From Deltaproteobacteria bacterium RIFOXYD12_FULL_50_9 (GTDB taxonomy: Bacteria; Desulfobacterota; Desulfobulbia; Desulfobulbales; CALZHT01): 6,422 bases of DNA. A model generated the notes under the pieces. The model was not told where the DNA came from, made no database searches, and saw nothing but the letters and a program-made list of their open reading frames with translations. Made by a program: the position numbers and the translations under genes. This document shows positions 1-4,660 of this stretch, piece after piece. The stretch's first letter is position 1, and each line of letters begins with the position of its first letter. The stretch covers positions 1,255 through 7,676 of the forward strand of contig MGTA01000067.1 in NCBI GenBank assembly GCA_001799225.1. The letters are read 5' to 3'.

Positions 1-75
1 CTCGCTGCCAGGAGGCATCAGAAGACGATTCTGGAAGCAGTGCATATAAAATATGGAGAGGCATATCGAATAGTG

Positions 76-84
76 TCAAAAACT
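76..84. repeat. Target-site duplication, left of long element (TCAAAAACT)
   Basis: The 9 bases TCAAAAACT here are repeated exactly at 921-929. The two copies directly flank the 836-bp inverted-repeat element, and the bases outside and inside differ (g75 against t920, c85 against a930), so the match is exactly 9 bp. Confidence 0.85.
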
Positions 85-111
85 CAGTGTTGTCCGGTTA
101 GATTTTTGCAT
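85..111 (+). repeat. Left terminal inverted repeat of long element
   Basis: It starts CAGTGTTGTCCGGTTA and ends TTTGCAT. It pairs with 895-920: an exact 11-base core TTGTCCGGTTA (90-100 against 906-916), then four mismatches, then seven matching bases TTTGCAT. Confidence 0.8.
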
Positions 112-179
112 GCCATCAAAATGCTTTTTTGAAACTGACTGTTGGAATCATTTGATGTGGAGAAGATACATTCAAACTC

Positions 180-319
180 GCCCTGAAAGGGCAAAACAAA
201 CAGCCCAGGGCAACGCCCTGGGTAGGGGATACGAGGTATCTAGCCCTGAAAGGGCAAAACATAACAGCCCAGGGCAACGCCCTGGGTAGGGGATACGAGG
301 TATCTAGCCCTGAAAGGGC
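180..319. repeat. Tandem REP-like hairpin array, left side of long element
   Basis: Two tandem units of 63 and 64 bp (180-242 and 243-306) are followed by a third partial unit. Each unit has a small hairpin GCCCTGAAAGGGC (5-bp stem, GAA loop; 180-192, 243-255, 307-319) and a larger one CCCAGGGCAACGCCCTGGG (perfect 8-bp stem, 3-base loop; 204-222, 268-286), followed by GTAGGGGATACGAGGTATCT. Paired palindromes next to a Y1 transposase gene resemble the REP/BIME arrangement served by RAYT enzymes. Binding by this transposase is inferred. Confidence 0.85.
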
Positions 320-325
320 GTGACA

Positions 326-790
326 TCAGTCCCATAGATACCGCTCGTCGTATTCAACCCCGTACCGTTTGAGAATTTCCAGCAATTCTTCCTGGAACGT
401 ACGTGTTCGGTGGTGCTCATTCTGGTTTTCGATATAGCGGAGCAGAACAGGCAACTGTGACTGACCGAGTGAAAATACCCCATACCCGGCCTGCCATTTG
501 AACTTGGCATATTCTTCTCCCTGTTCTTTCATCCAGGCCGAGGACGATTTTTTTATCTCCTCAAGTAAGCTGCTCACCGTCAGGGTCCGCGGAAGCGCAC
601 ACGCAATGTGGACATGATCCTTTGTCCCGCCGATCCGGTATGCTTGACTGCCGATGGCGTGGCAGGCTCCGGCAAGGTAGGCATGCAAGCGGGGTTGTAT
701 CTCCGTTACTATCCACTGCTCTCGATTCTTCGTGCTAAACACAAGGTGCAAAAGGATCTGCGATAGGGATTGCGCCAATGTCGTCTCCAT
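326..790 (-). CDS. IS200-like Y1 HUH transposase (RAYT-type), complete
   Basis: This 154-residue protein has the full signature of PF01797 (Y1_Tnp) single-strand transposases. An N-terminal strand SQILLHLVFSTK is followed by the HUH metal-binding motif HVH (H59, H61) in GGTKDHVHIACALP, and by the catalytic tyrosine Y119 in YIENQ with Q123 and EHH downstream. The family cuts and rejoins single-stranded DNA at hairpins through a 5'-phosphotyrosine link. The length is normal and no key residue is missing, so the enzyme could be active. The ATG at 788-790 fits the family N-terminus; the only Shine-Dalgarno-like stretch (AAAGGGCGAG) lies within or beside hairpin 801-813. No tnpB partner is present. 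Palindromes on both sides in opposite orientation, together with the absence of IS605-type cargo, favour a REP-associated (domesticated or REP-mobilising) enzyme, but the exact subgroup is not settled. Confidence 0.9.
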   Translation of the reverse strand: METTLAQSLSQILLHLVFSTKNREQWIVTEIQPRLHAYLAGACHAIGSQAYRIGGTKDHVHIACALPRTLTVSSLLEEIKKSSSAWMKEQGEEYAKFKWQAGYGVFSLGQSQLPVLLRYIENQNEHHRTRTFQEELLEILKRYGVEYDERYLWD

Positions 791-800
791 GGCATGTCTC

Positions 801-882
801 GCCCTTTCAGGGCTAATTCATATTGTGTGGTCCCTATTCCCAGGGCGTTGCCCTGGGCTGGTATGTCATGCCCCTTTGGGGC
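801..882. repeat. Inverted REP-like hairpin cluster, right side of long element
   Basis: Three hairpins follow each other: GCCCTTTCAGGGC (801-813), which is the reverse complement of the small left hairpin; CCCAGGGCGTTGCCCTGGG (839-857), the reverse complement of the large left hairpin; and a new one, GCCCCTTTGGGGC (870-882). The order and orientation mirror the left array, so the transposase gene sits between oppositely oriented palindrome sets. Confidence 0.85.
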
Positions 883-894
883 TACTGCTTAAAG

Positions 895-920
895 ATGCAA
901 ATTCTTAACCGGACAATACT
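895..920 (-). repeat. Right terminal inverted repeat of long element
   Basis: Read on the minus strand it is AGTATTGTCCGGTTA, four divergent bases, then TTTGCAT. It matches the left end at 85-111 apart from the outermost base, one change at the fourth base from this end (A for G), and the four-base patch. Confidence 0.8.
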
Positions 921-929
921 TCAAAAACT
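921..929. repeat. Target-site duplication, right of long element (TCAAAAACT)
   Basis: Exact copy of 76-84, directly outside the right inverted repeat. Confidence 0.85.
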
Positions 930-1004
930 ATGCTTAATCAGACGAACACGTCAGGCCGCATTGAATTCCGCCTGATCGGCTGCCGGCATCGAAAGGGAAC
1001 TCCC

Positions 1005-1823
1005 TTAAGTACAGCCTGTTATCGGTCCAAAGGCAAAATCCCCGAGCAAACGGTGCAAACGCTCCTCGGTCTTATCGAGATTGTTGTAATGTCTGAATCG
1101 GGAAAGCCGGCTTGCCTTCTGCATTCGGGGCTGGCCGGGATCGATCTCCCAAGGGTGCAGGTAAAACATGAACGGCTTTTCTTCCTGCTCATTGATCCGC
1201 TGCAAAGCCATCTTGGTAAACCAGTACGGGAAAAGCCGAAAATAGCCGCCCCCGGCAACCGGCAACTTCACCCCGCCGAACACGGCGGTTGAGATTGGAT
1301 ATTCCAGCAACTCATGATCAACAAGTTTATACGGAAACCTGGGGGAATCAGGAATCCCGTAGAAATCATGCCGGATAGGAAAAATGCTGGAATCGTATTC
1401 AAAGCCCAGTTTCTCCAGAATATCTAACGCCCAAAGAGATTGTTTAGTAATTGAATAGCTCGGCGCCCGGTATCCTCTCACCTTTTTACCAATGATATTT
1501 TCCAGGATATCCTTGGCTTTCCTGGTGTCTTGCTGAAACTGGTCGGGGGTAAGGGTGTAAATCCGCCGGTGGAGATAGCTGTGGCAACCGATTTCATGAC
1601 CCGCTTTATCAATCTCTCGAATGAGTGCCGGTAACCGCTCTGCAACCCACCCGACTATAAAAAATGTAGCGCGAATCCCTTTCTCTGCAAGAATCTTCAG
1701 AATGTTGTGAGTATTCCGTTCAACCCGCAACTCGCACGAATCCCAATCCTCAATGCGAATCAGCCCATCAAAGGCCGACACCTGGAAATAATCCTCAACA
1801 TCGATAGTGAGATAATTAATCAA
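1005..1823 (-). CDS. XrtA-system polysaccharide deacetylase (DUF3473 type)
   Basis: This 272-residue protein belongs to the NodB-type carbohydrate esterase 4 group tied to PEP-CTERM/exosortase loci. It would remove acetyl groups from N-acetylated sugars in the exopolysaccharide. The N-terminus TIDVEDYFQVSAF is the hallmark of the subgroup. The metal triad is most likely D11 with H81 and H85 (GCHSYLH); RGYRAPSYS (116-124) and YDSSIFP (143-149) supply active-site residues, and YLHPWEID (221-228) gives the catalytic histidine H223. No signal peptide is visible. The start is a TTG at 1821-1823: an in-frame TAA lies just upstream at 1827-1829, and the family begins a few residues before TIDVED, so no other start fits. 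A 395-bp insertion now separates this gene from hepT; before it the two were 8 bases apart. Confidence 0.9.
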   Translation of the reverse strand: MINYLTIDVEDYFQVSAFDGLIRIEDWDSCELRVERNTHNILKILAEKGIRATFFIVGWVAERLPALIREIDKAGHEIGCHSYLHRRIYTLTPDQFQQDTRKAKDILENIIGKKVRGYRAPSYSITKQSLWALDILEKLGFEYDSSIFPIRHDFYGIPDSPRFPYKLVDHELLEYPISTAVFGGVKLPVAGGGYFRLFPYWFTKMALQRINEQEEKPFMFYLHPWEIDPGQPRMQKASRLSRFRHYNNLDKTEERLHRLLGDFAFGPITGCT

Positions 1824-1829
1824 TATTTA

Positions 1830-1838
1830 ATTCAATCC
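1830..1838. repeat. Target-site duplication, left of short element (ATTCAATCC)
   Basis: ATTCAATCC is repeated exactly at 2234-2242 on the other side of the short element. Flanking bases differ on both sides, giving exactly 9 bp, the same length as for the long element. Confidence 0.9.
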
Positions 1839-1865
1839 CAGTGTTGTCCGGTTAGATTTTTGTAT
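1839..1865 (+). repeat. Left terminal inverted repeat of short element
   Basis: It starts CAGTGTTGTCCGGTTA and is nearly identical to 85-111 of the long copy. Paired with 2207-2233, the outer 16 bases differ at one position only. Confidence 0.85.
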
Positions 1866-1932
1866 ACCGTCAAAATGCTTTTTGAAACTGACTGTTGGAC
1901 TTATTTGACGTCGAGAAGATACATTCAAACTC

Positions 1933-2008
1933 GCCCTGAAAGGGCAAAACAAACAGCCCAGGGCAACGCCCTGGGTATGAGATACGAGGTGTCCAGCCCT
2001 GCAAGGGC
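1933..2008. repeat. Left REP-like hairpins of short element
   Basis: One full unit plus a half: GCCCTGAAAGGGC (1933-1945), CCCAGGGCAACGCCCTGGG (1957-1975), and GCCCTGCAAGGGC (1996-2008), in which the loop base changed from A to C while the stem was kept. The long copy has one extra tandem unit. Confidence 0.85.
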
Positions 2009-2013
2009 GTGAC

Positions 2014-2105
2014 ATCTCCGTTACTATCCACTGCTCTCGATTCTTCGTGCTGAACACAAGGTGCAAAAGGATCTGAGATAGGGATTGCGCCAATGTCGCC
2101 TCCAT
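2014..2105 (-). pseudogene. RAYT transposase remnant (first 30 codons only)
   Basis: From the ATG at 2103-2105 the frame reads MEATLAQSLSQILLHLVFST and continues through KNREQWIVTE. This is identical to residues 1-30 of the complete transposase except for T3 to A. It then jumps at the deletion junction ATC (2014-2016) to the sequence just beyond the transposase stop codon. The HUH motif, catalytic tyrosine and everything else are gone. The frame happens to stay open through the left hairpins and left repeat to a TAA at 1827-1829, which would give a 92-residue hybrid peptide ending 3 bases before the deacetylase start. Confidence 0.85.
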
Positions 2106-2115
2106 GCCATGTCAC

Positions 2116-2194
2116 GCCCATTCAGGGCTAATTCATATTTCGGTCCCTATCCCAGGGCGTTGCCCTGGGCTGGTATGTCATGCCCCTTTGGGGC
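2116..2194. repeat. Right REP-like hairpins of short element
   Basis: GCCCATTCAGGGC (2116-2128, one stem base changed so one pair is lost), CCCAGGGCGTTGCCCTGGG (2151-2169, perfect 8-bp stem) and GCCCCTTTGGGGC (2182-2194). The order is the same as in 801-882 of the long copy. Confidence 0.85.
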
Positions 2195-2206
2195 TACTGC
2201 TTAAAG

Positions 2207-2233
2207 ATGCAATTTCTTAACCGGACAACGCTG
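2207..2233 (-). repeat. Right terminal inverted repeat of short element
   Basis: Read on the minus strand it begins CAGCGTTGTCCGGTTA, matching the left end at 15 of 16 positions, and ends in TTGCAT like the right end of the long copy. Confidence 0.85.
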
Positions 2234-2242
2234 ATTCAATCC
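2234..2242. repeat. Target-site duplication, right of short element (ATTCAATCC)
   Basis: Exact copy of 1830-1838. It contains the TGA stop codon of hepT (2236-2238, read on the minus strand), so the duplication preserved the end of that gene. Confidence 0.9.
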
Positions 2243-2688
2243 TCTTCGCTAATATATTTGGAGGCGTAAGCAGAAATGCTGTCAATGCTATTAATGAGTT
2301 CCGGTGTCAAGGCAAGAACCTTTTCAAATATTGTGAAAATCGTTTGGCTTTGATACTCATGGGCTATTTCATTCCTAAGCGTCCGTATCTCAATAAAAAT
2401 GTCAGCGCTGGGAATGAGCCCTTTTTTCTCGGCGCGATTGATTCTATCTCGCACCGACCCGGTTTCTTCTAAGTCCAATGCCTCAATTGACCGGAACACC
2501 TTCTGGATAATAATATCGCTCAACCTGGCAAAACGGCTCGCAAGAGCCTCATAACTTTCCAGTTCTTCGTTGGTCAAATCCGGCGACACATGGACGTTTC
2601 GACATTTTTGATATGAGTATTCCAATACCATCCCAGCTTTGCCGAGATCTATTATCTCATTTTTCAAAAGCCTGTTAAGATTTTTCAT
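2236..2688 (-). CDS. hepT: HepT-like HEPN-domain toxin
   Basis: This 150-residue helical protein carries RNEIAHEY (about residues 105-112), an exact RX4HXY motif of HepT-type HEPN ribonucleases. In characterised HepT/MntA pairs this motif is the RNA-cleaving site, and its tyrosine is the residue that the partner antitoxin AMPylates. The length and the upstream minimal nucleotidyltransferase gene agree with this. The ATG (2686-2688) overlaps the stop of the upstream gene as ATGA, so the two are probably translationally coupled. No Shine-Dalgarno is obvious. The stop codon lies within the 9-bp target duplication of the short mobile element, so the protein end is intact. Which targets it cleaves cannot be told from sequence. 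Confidence 0.85.
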   Translation of the reverse strand: MKNLNRLLKNEIIDLGKAGMVLEYSYQKCRNVHVSPDLTNEELESYEALASRFARLSDIIIQKVFRSIEALDLEETGSVRDRINRAEKKGLIPSADIFIEIRTLRNEIAHEYQSQTIFTIFEKVLALTPELINSIDSISAYASKYISEED

Positions 2689-2969
2689 TGCAACCTGATG
2701 CTTTTTTCAAGTGCCAAAGCCACAAAGGGGGTTTGTTTATCACGGGCTATGACAATATCAATCTTTTGCTCGTCCAATGTGCGGAACAAACTCTTCTTGA
2801 TGGCAAGTTTATCGACAAAATTCAAAATGCCTGAGAGAATAAGCACATCAATATCCCCACCTTTTCTATTGTCATCCACCCGGGAGCCGAAAAGATAGAT
2901 TTCCGCTGCAGGATCGATTCTCAAGACGGAAGTGACAATGGCTTTCCTCTCTTCTTCTCGTAACCGCAT
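2685..2969 (-). CDS. mntA: MntA-like minimal nucleotidyltransferase antitoxin
   Basis: The protein has about 94 residues and the nucleotidyltransferase motif: GSRVDDNRKGGDID gives the GS and the paired DxD aspartates that hold metal and ATP, and IDIVIARD supplies the third acidic strand. Proteins of this family neutralise HEPN toxins by adding AMP to the tyrosine of their RX4HXY motif. The gene lies directly upstream of the HEPN gene and overlaps it by 4 bases, the usual order for this toxin-antitoxin type. I chose the ATG at 2967-2969, which has GGGGA 11 bases upstream. A TTG at 2991-2993 would add 8 residues (MLPGIKIY) but has no ribosome binding site. It follows the sugar transferase gene by 36 bases and probably shares its transcript. 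Confidence 0.85.
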   Translation of the reverse strand: MRLREEERKAIVTSVLRIDPAAEIYLFGSRVDDNRKGGDIDVLILSGILNFVDKLAIKKSLFRTLDEQKIDIVIARDKQTPFVALALEKSIRLQ

Positions 2970-3005
2970 ATAAATTTTAATCCCCGGCAACAATTCGAAT
3001 AACGA

Positions 3006-4388
3006 TTATCGCGCCCCTTTTTGAAACAAAACAATCTTTATGGTTTGCAAAATAATCACCAGGTCCATCCAGACCGTCATATTTTTAATATAATAAAGAT
3101 CGTACTCCAGCTTCCGCAAGGCATCCTCTTCGGACGCACCGTATGGATACCAGACCTGCGCCCAGCCGGTAATCCCGGGTTTAACGGTATGCCGTAAGGC
3201 GTAGTAGGGGATCTTCTGGGCCAACTGCTCGACAAAAACAGGCCGTTCCGGCCGCGGGCCGACAAAACTCATGTCCCCACGCAACACGGTCCACATCTGG
3301 GGAGTCTCGTCGATCCGAGCCTTCCGGATAAACTGCCCGACCCTGGTAACCCGATCGTCATCCTTTTTTGCCCACACCGCGCCATTCGACTCGGCATCAA
3401 CCTTCATGGAACGGAACTTGAACACCTTGAATTTTTTATTGTTTTCGCCCACTCTCTCCTGAGAGTAAAATACCGGCCCCGGCGAATCAAGTTTTATACA
3501 AATGGCGGTAAGCAACATTACAGGCAAGGCAACCAGCAGGCCGGTAACCGATACAAAAATATCAACAAACCGCTTTACGACTAGAAACAAACGATTTTTA
3601 TTAAAGCCGGCGGAAAAGATAAGCCAGGAGGGATTGGTCTTCTCCACAATAATTTTCCCGGACAACTCTTCATAAAATTCAATTCCCTTAATAACGGATA
3701 ATCCTGAAACCCGACATTCCAGCAACTCCCGAACCGGCATTTTCCCACGTTTATCGTCAAGAGCAACAACGACCTTATCGACTCCCAACTCATTGACACC
3801 CCGACACAACCCTACCCAATCAGCCAAGCATGGAACATTCCTTGGATTATACAAAGGGTTGTTTTCGCCGGCGTATGCCACGATCTTAAAGCCGGAATCC
3901 TCTCGGTCTTCAATTTCATGAGCAATTTTTTCAGCAAGCTCTCCATCCCCGATAATCAGGATGGCCTGGGTAAACATCTTTCTCGCCAGCACGATGGCAT
4001 AAAAAAAACGCCAAAGCCCGATACTCAGACAAACAATGCCATAGCCGACCAGCAACACCTTCATCGCAATAATCGTCACCGGGAATAGATAATAGATCAG
4101 AGCCAGAGCGATACAGGCGAAACCAATGGCCTGCGTCGCTCTGGTAATGGTATCAGTCACGGTAACGCTACGAGCCAGGTCGTATAGATCGAAATAGTAC
4201 AGACATACCTGACAGGCAACAACAACTAAACAAGCTCGCAGGATAAAAAGATCAGCATTGGCCAGAAAGCCTTCTGCACCCTCATAAAAACAGGTTGCAA
4301 TAATAATGGCGAGAAAAAGAATTATGCCCTCGCCTGCTACAAAGACGATACTTCGAACCGGCAGATATTTTTTAAAAATATACGGCAT
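3006..4388 (-). CDS. Polyprenyl glycosylphosphotransferase, PEP-CTERM system-associated (EpsB_2 type)
   Basis: This 460-residue membrane enzyme would transfer a sugar-1-phosphate from a nucleotide sugar to undecaprenyl phosphate, the first step of exopolysaccharide assembly at the inner membrane. Hydrophobic segments at about 13-33, 47-66, 86-106 and 109-133 are followed by a Rossmann-like CoA-binding domain (about 141-215, with ILIIGDGELAEKI). A further membrane segment (about 274-299) leads into the PF02397 sugar transferase domain, with KRFVDI (272-277), LDSPGPVFYSQERVG (300-314), KFRSMKVDAE (324-333), the catalytic pair D360-E361 in ARIDETPQ, DMSFVGPRPERP (372-383) and KPGITGWAQV (403-412). 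Full family length suggests an intact gene. The ATG at 4386-4388 has GGTGAG very close upstream. It heads the cluster of mntA, hepT and the deacetylase gene. Confidence 0.92.
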   Translation of the reverse strand: MPYIFKKYLPVRSIVFVAGEGIILFLAIIIATCFYEGAEGFLANADLFILRACLVVVACQVCLYYFDLYDLARSVTVTDTITRATQAIGFACIALALIYYLFPVTIIAMKVLLVGYGIVCLSIGLWRFFYAIVLARKMFTQAILIIGDGELAEKIAHEIEDREDSGFKIVAYAGENNPLYNPRNVPCLADWVGLCRGVNELGVDKVVVALDDKRGKMPVRELLECRVSGLSVIKGIEFYEELSGKIIVEKTNPSWLIFSAGFNKNRLFLVVKRFVDIFVSVTGLLVALPVMLLTAICIKLDSPGPVFYSQERVGENNKKFKVFKFRSMKVDAESNGAVWAKKDDDRVTRVGQFIRKARIDETPQMWTVLRGDMSFVGPRPERPVFVEQLAQKIPYYALRHTVKPGITGWAQVWYPYGASEEDALRKLEYDLYYIKNMTVWMDLVIILQTIKIVLFQKGAR

Positions 4389-4391
4389 GAC

Positions 4392-4508
4392 TCACCATTG
4401 ATAATCGTCGCATAATAAGTTCAGCTGGTTCGCCTGAATAAAAGTTTTGTCCAACTCCCAACTGCTTGGCTTCCAAAATTCATCCCAAGATATCACAGAA
4501 AGCTTCAT
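4392..4508 (-). CDS. Possible small ORF (38 aa) just upstream of the sugar transferase
   Basis: From the ATG at 4506-4508 the minus strand reads MKLSVISWDEFWKPSSWELD and ends DDYQW, with a TGA at 4392-4394 that is 3 bases from the sugar transferase ATG. A TTG at 4524-4526, with a purine run (AGAGGGGG) close upstream, could add 6 residues. The tight spacing to the next gene would suit a leader or coupled peptide, and the tryptophan- and acid-rich composition is not obviously random. There is no homologue I recognise, no good Shine-Dalgarno for the ATG, and a TATAAT-like hexamer overlaps the start. It could equally be untranslated leader. Confidence 0.3.
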   Translation of the reverse strand: MKLSVISWDEFWKPSSWELDKTFIQANQLNLLCDDYQW

Positions 4509-4581
4509 TATAATTGTAAAACACAAGGTACCCCCTCTGTTCCCCGACCGTCAAATAAAATAAACTTTGCCTGACCTGTTT

Positions 4582-4622
4582 TTAAAAAAAAACTCCCGGC
4601 TGGAAAAATCCGGCCGGGAGTT
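4582..4622 (-). terminator. Rho-independent terminator after the PEP-CTERM gene
   Basis: A 14-pair stem with one G-U pair, AACTCCCGGCTGGA (4591-4604) with TCCGGCCGGGAGTT (4609-4622) and an AAAA loop, is followed on the minus strand by a run of T (complement of the A tract at 4584-4592). It lies about 40 bases beyond the PEP-CTERM stop codon. The other strand has AAAACC then seven T, so it may work in both directions. It separates the PEP-CTERM gene from the sugar transferase cluster. Confidence 0.9.
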
Positions 4623-4660
4623 AAAACCTTTTTTTAATTAATACTGTAAAAGCGTATTGC

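Larger units (their letters stand above)
1..132 (+). pseudogene. Possible 3' part of an unidentified ORF, interrupted by the RAYT-bearing insertion
   Basis: Frame 1 is open from the window edge and reads LAARRHQKTILEAVHIKYGE, then AYRIVSKT up to base 84. The mobile element begins at base 85, and the frame then runs into it and stops at TGA 130-132. If the element and one 9-bp duplication are removed, the frame stays open from 84 into 930 and on to a stop near 1293, but from 1005 onward that would be antisense to the deacetylase gene. I do not recognise the peptide. It is charged and looks protein-like, but 28 codons are too few to be sure, and one minus-strand frame is also open here. It may be the end of a convergent gene broken by the insertion, or simply non-coding. 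Confidence 0.25.
85..920 (-). mobile_element. 836-bp inverted-repeat element carrying a RAYT/IS200-like transposase
   Basis: The element is defined by imperfect terminal inverted repeats (85-111 and 895-920, core TTGTCCGGTTA) and a perfect 9-bp target duplication on both sides. From left to right it holds a spacer of about 70 bases, two tandem 63-64 bp units of paired hairpins plus a third half-unit (180-319), a complete Y1 HUH transposase gene on the minus strand (326-790), an inverted hairpin cluster (801-882) and the right repeat. No DDE transposase is encoded. Y1 transposases of the IS200/IS605 family insert without target duplication and use subterminal hairpins, not inverted ends. The ends therefore suggest movement by a DDE enzyme supplied elsewhere, with the RAYT unit as internal cargo. 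A shorter relative lies at 1839-2233. The DDE family responsible cannot be named from the ends alone. Confidence 0.8.
1839..2233 (-). mobile_element. 395-bp MITE-like internally deleted copy of the RAYT element
   Basis: The ends (1839-1865 and 2207-2233; CAGTGTTGTCCGGTTA on the left and CAGCGTTGTCCGGTTA on the right, read inward) and a perfect 9-bp duplication mark a clean insertion. The body aligns with the 836-bp element: left spacer, one hairpin unit instead of two, the first 30 codons of the transposase, the right hairpin cluster and the right repeat. About 374 bases of the transposase gene and one 63-64 bp hairpin unit are absent, which accounts for the size difference within a few bases. 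It encodes no active transposase and must have moved, or been deleted after moving, with help from elsewhere. It lies between hepT and the deacetylase gene. Confidence 0.85.

Noticed and set aside
180..319. Hairpin array as a CRISPR array
   Set aside because: Repeats are palindromes joined by conserved, not variable, spacers, the unit is repeated only about twice, and the mirror image occurs on the other side of a transposase gene.
991..1007. AAGGGAACTCCCTT as a terminator after the deacetylase gene
   Set aside because: The stem is only 6 bp with a 2-base loop and no T tract follows on the minus strand.
930..1292. Plus-strand 120-residue frame
   Set aside because: It is almost entirely antisense to the 3' end of the deacetylase gene and shows no family motif; only its first 75 bases are outside that gene.
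1870..2121. Alternative 83-residue minus-strand frame within the short element
   Set aside because: It runs across the deletion junction and hairpins in a frame unrelated to the transposase; it has no recognisable content.
4507..4512. TATAAT on the minus strand as a sigma-70 -10 box for the sugar transferase
   Set aside because: No hexamer resembling TTGACA lies 16-19 bases upstream and there is no extended -10, so one AT-rich hexamer is not enough.
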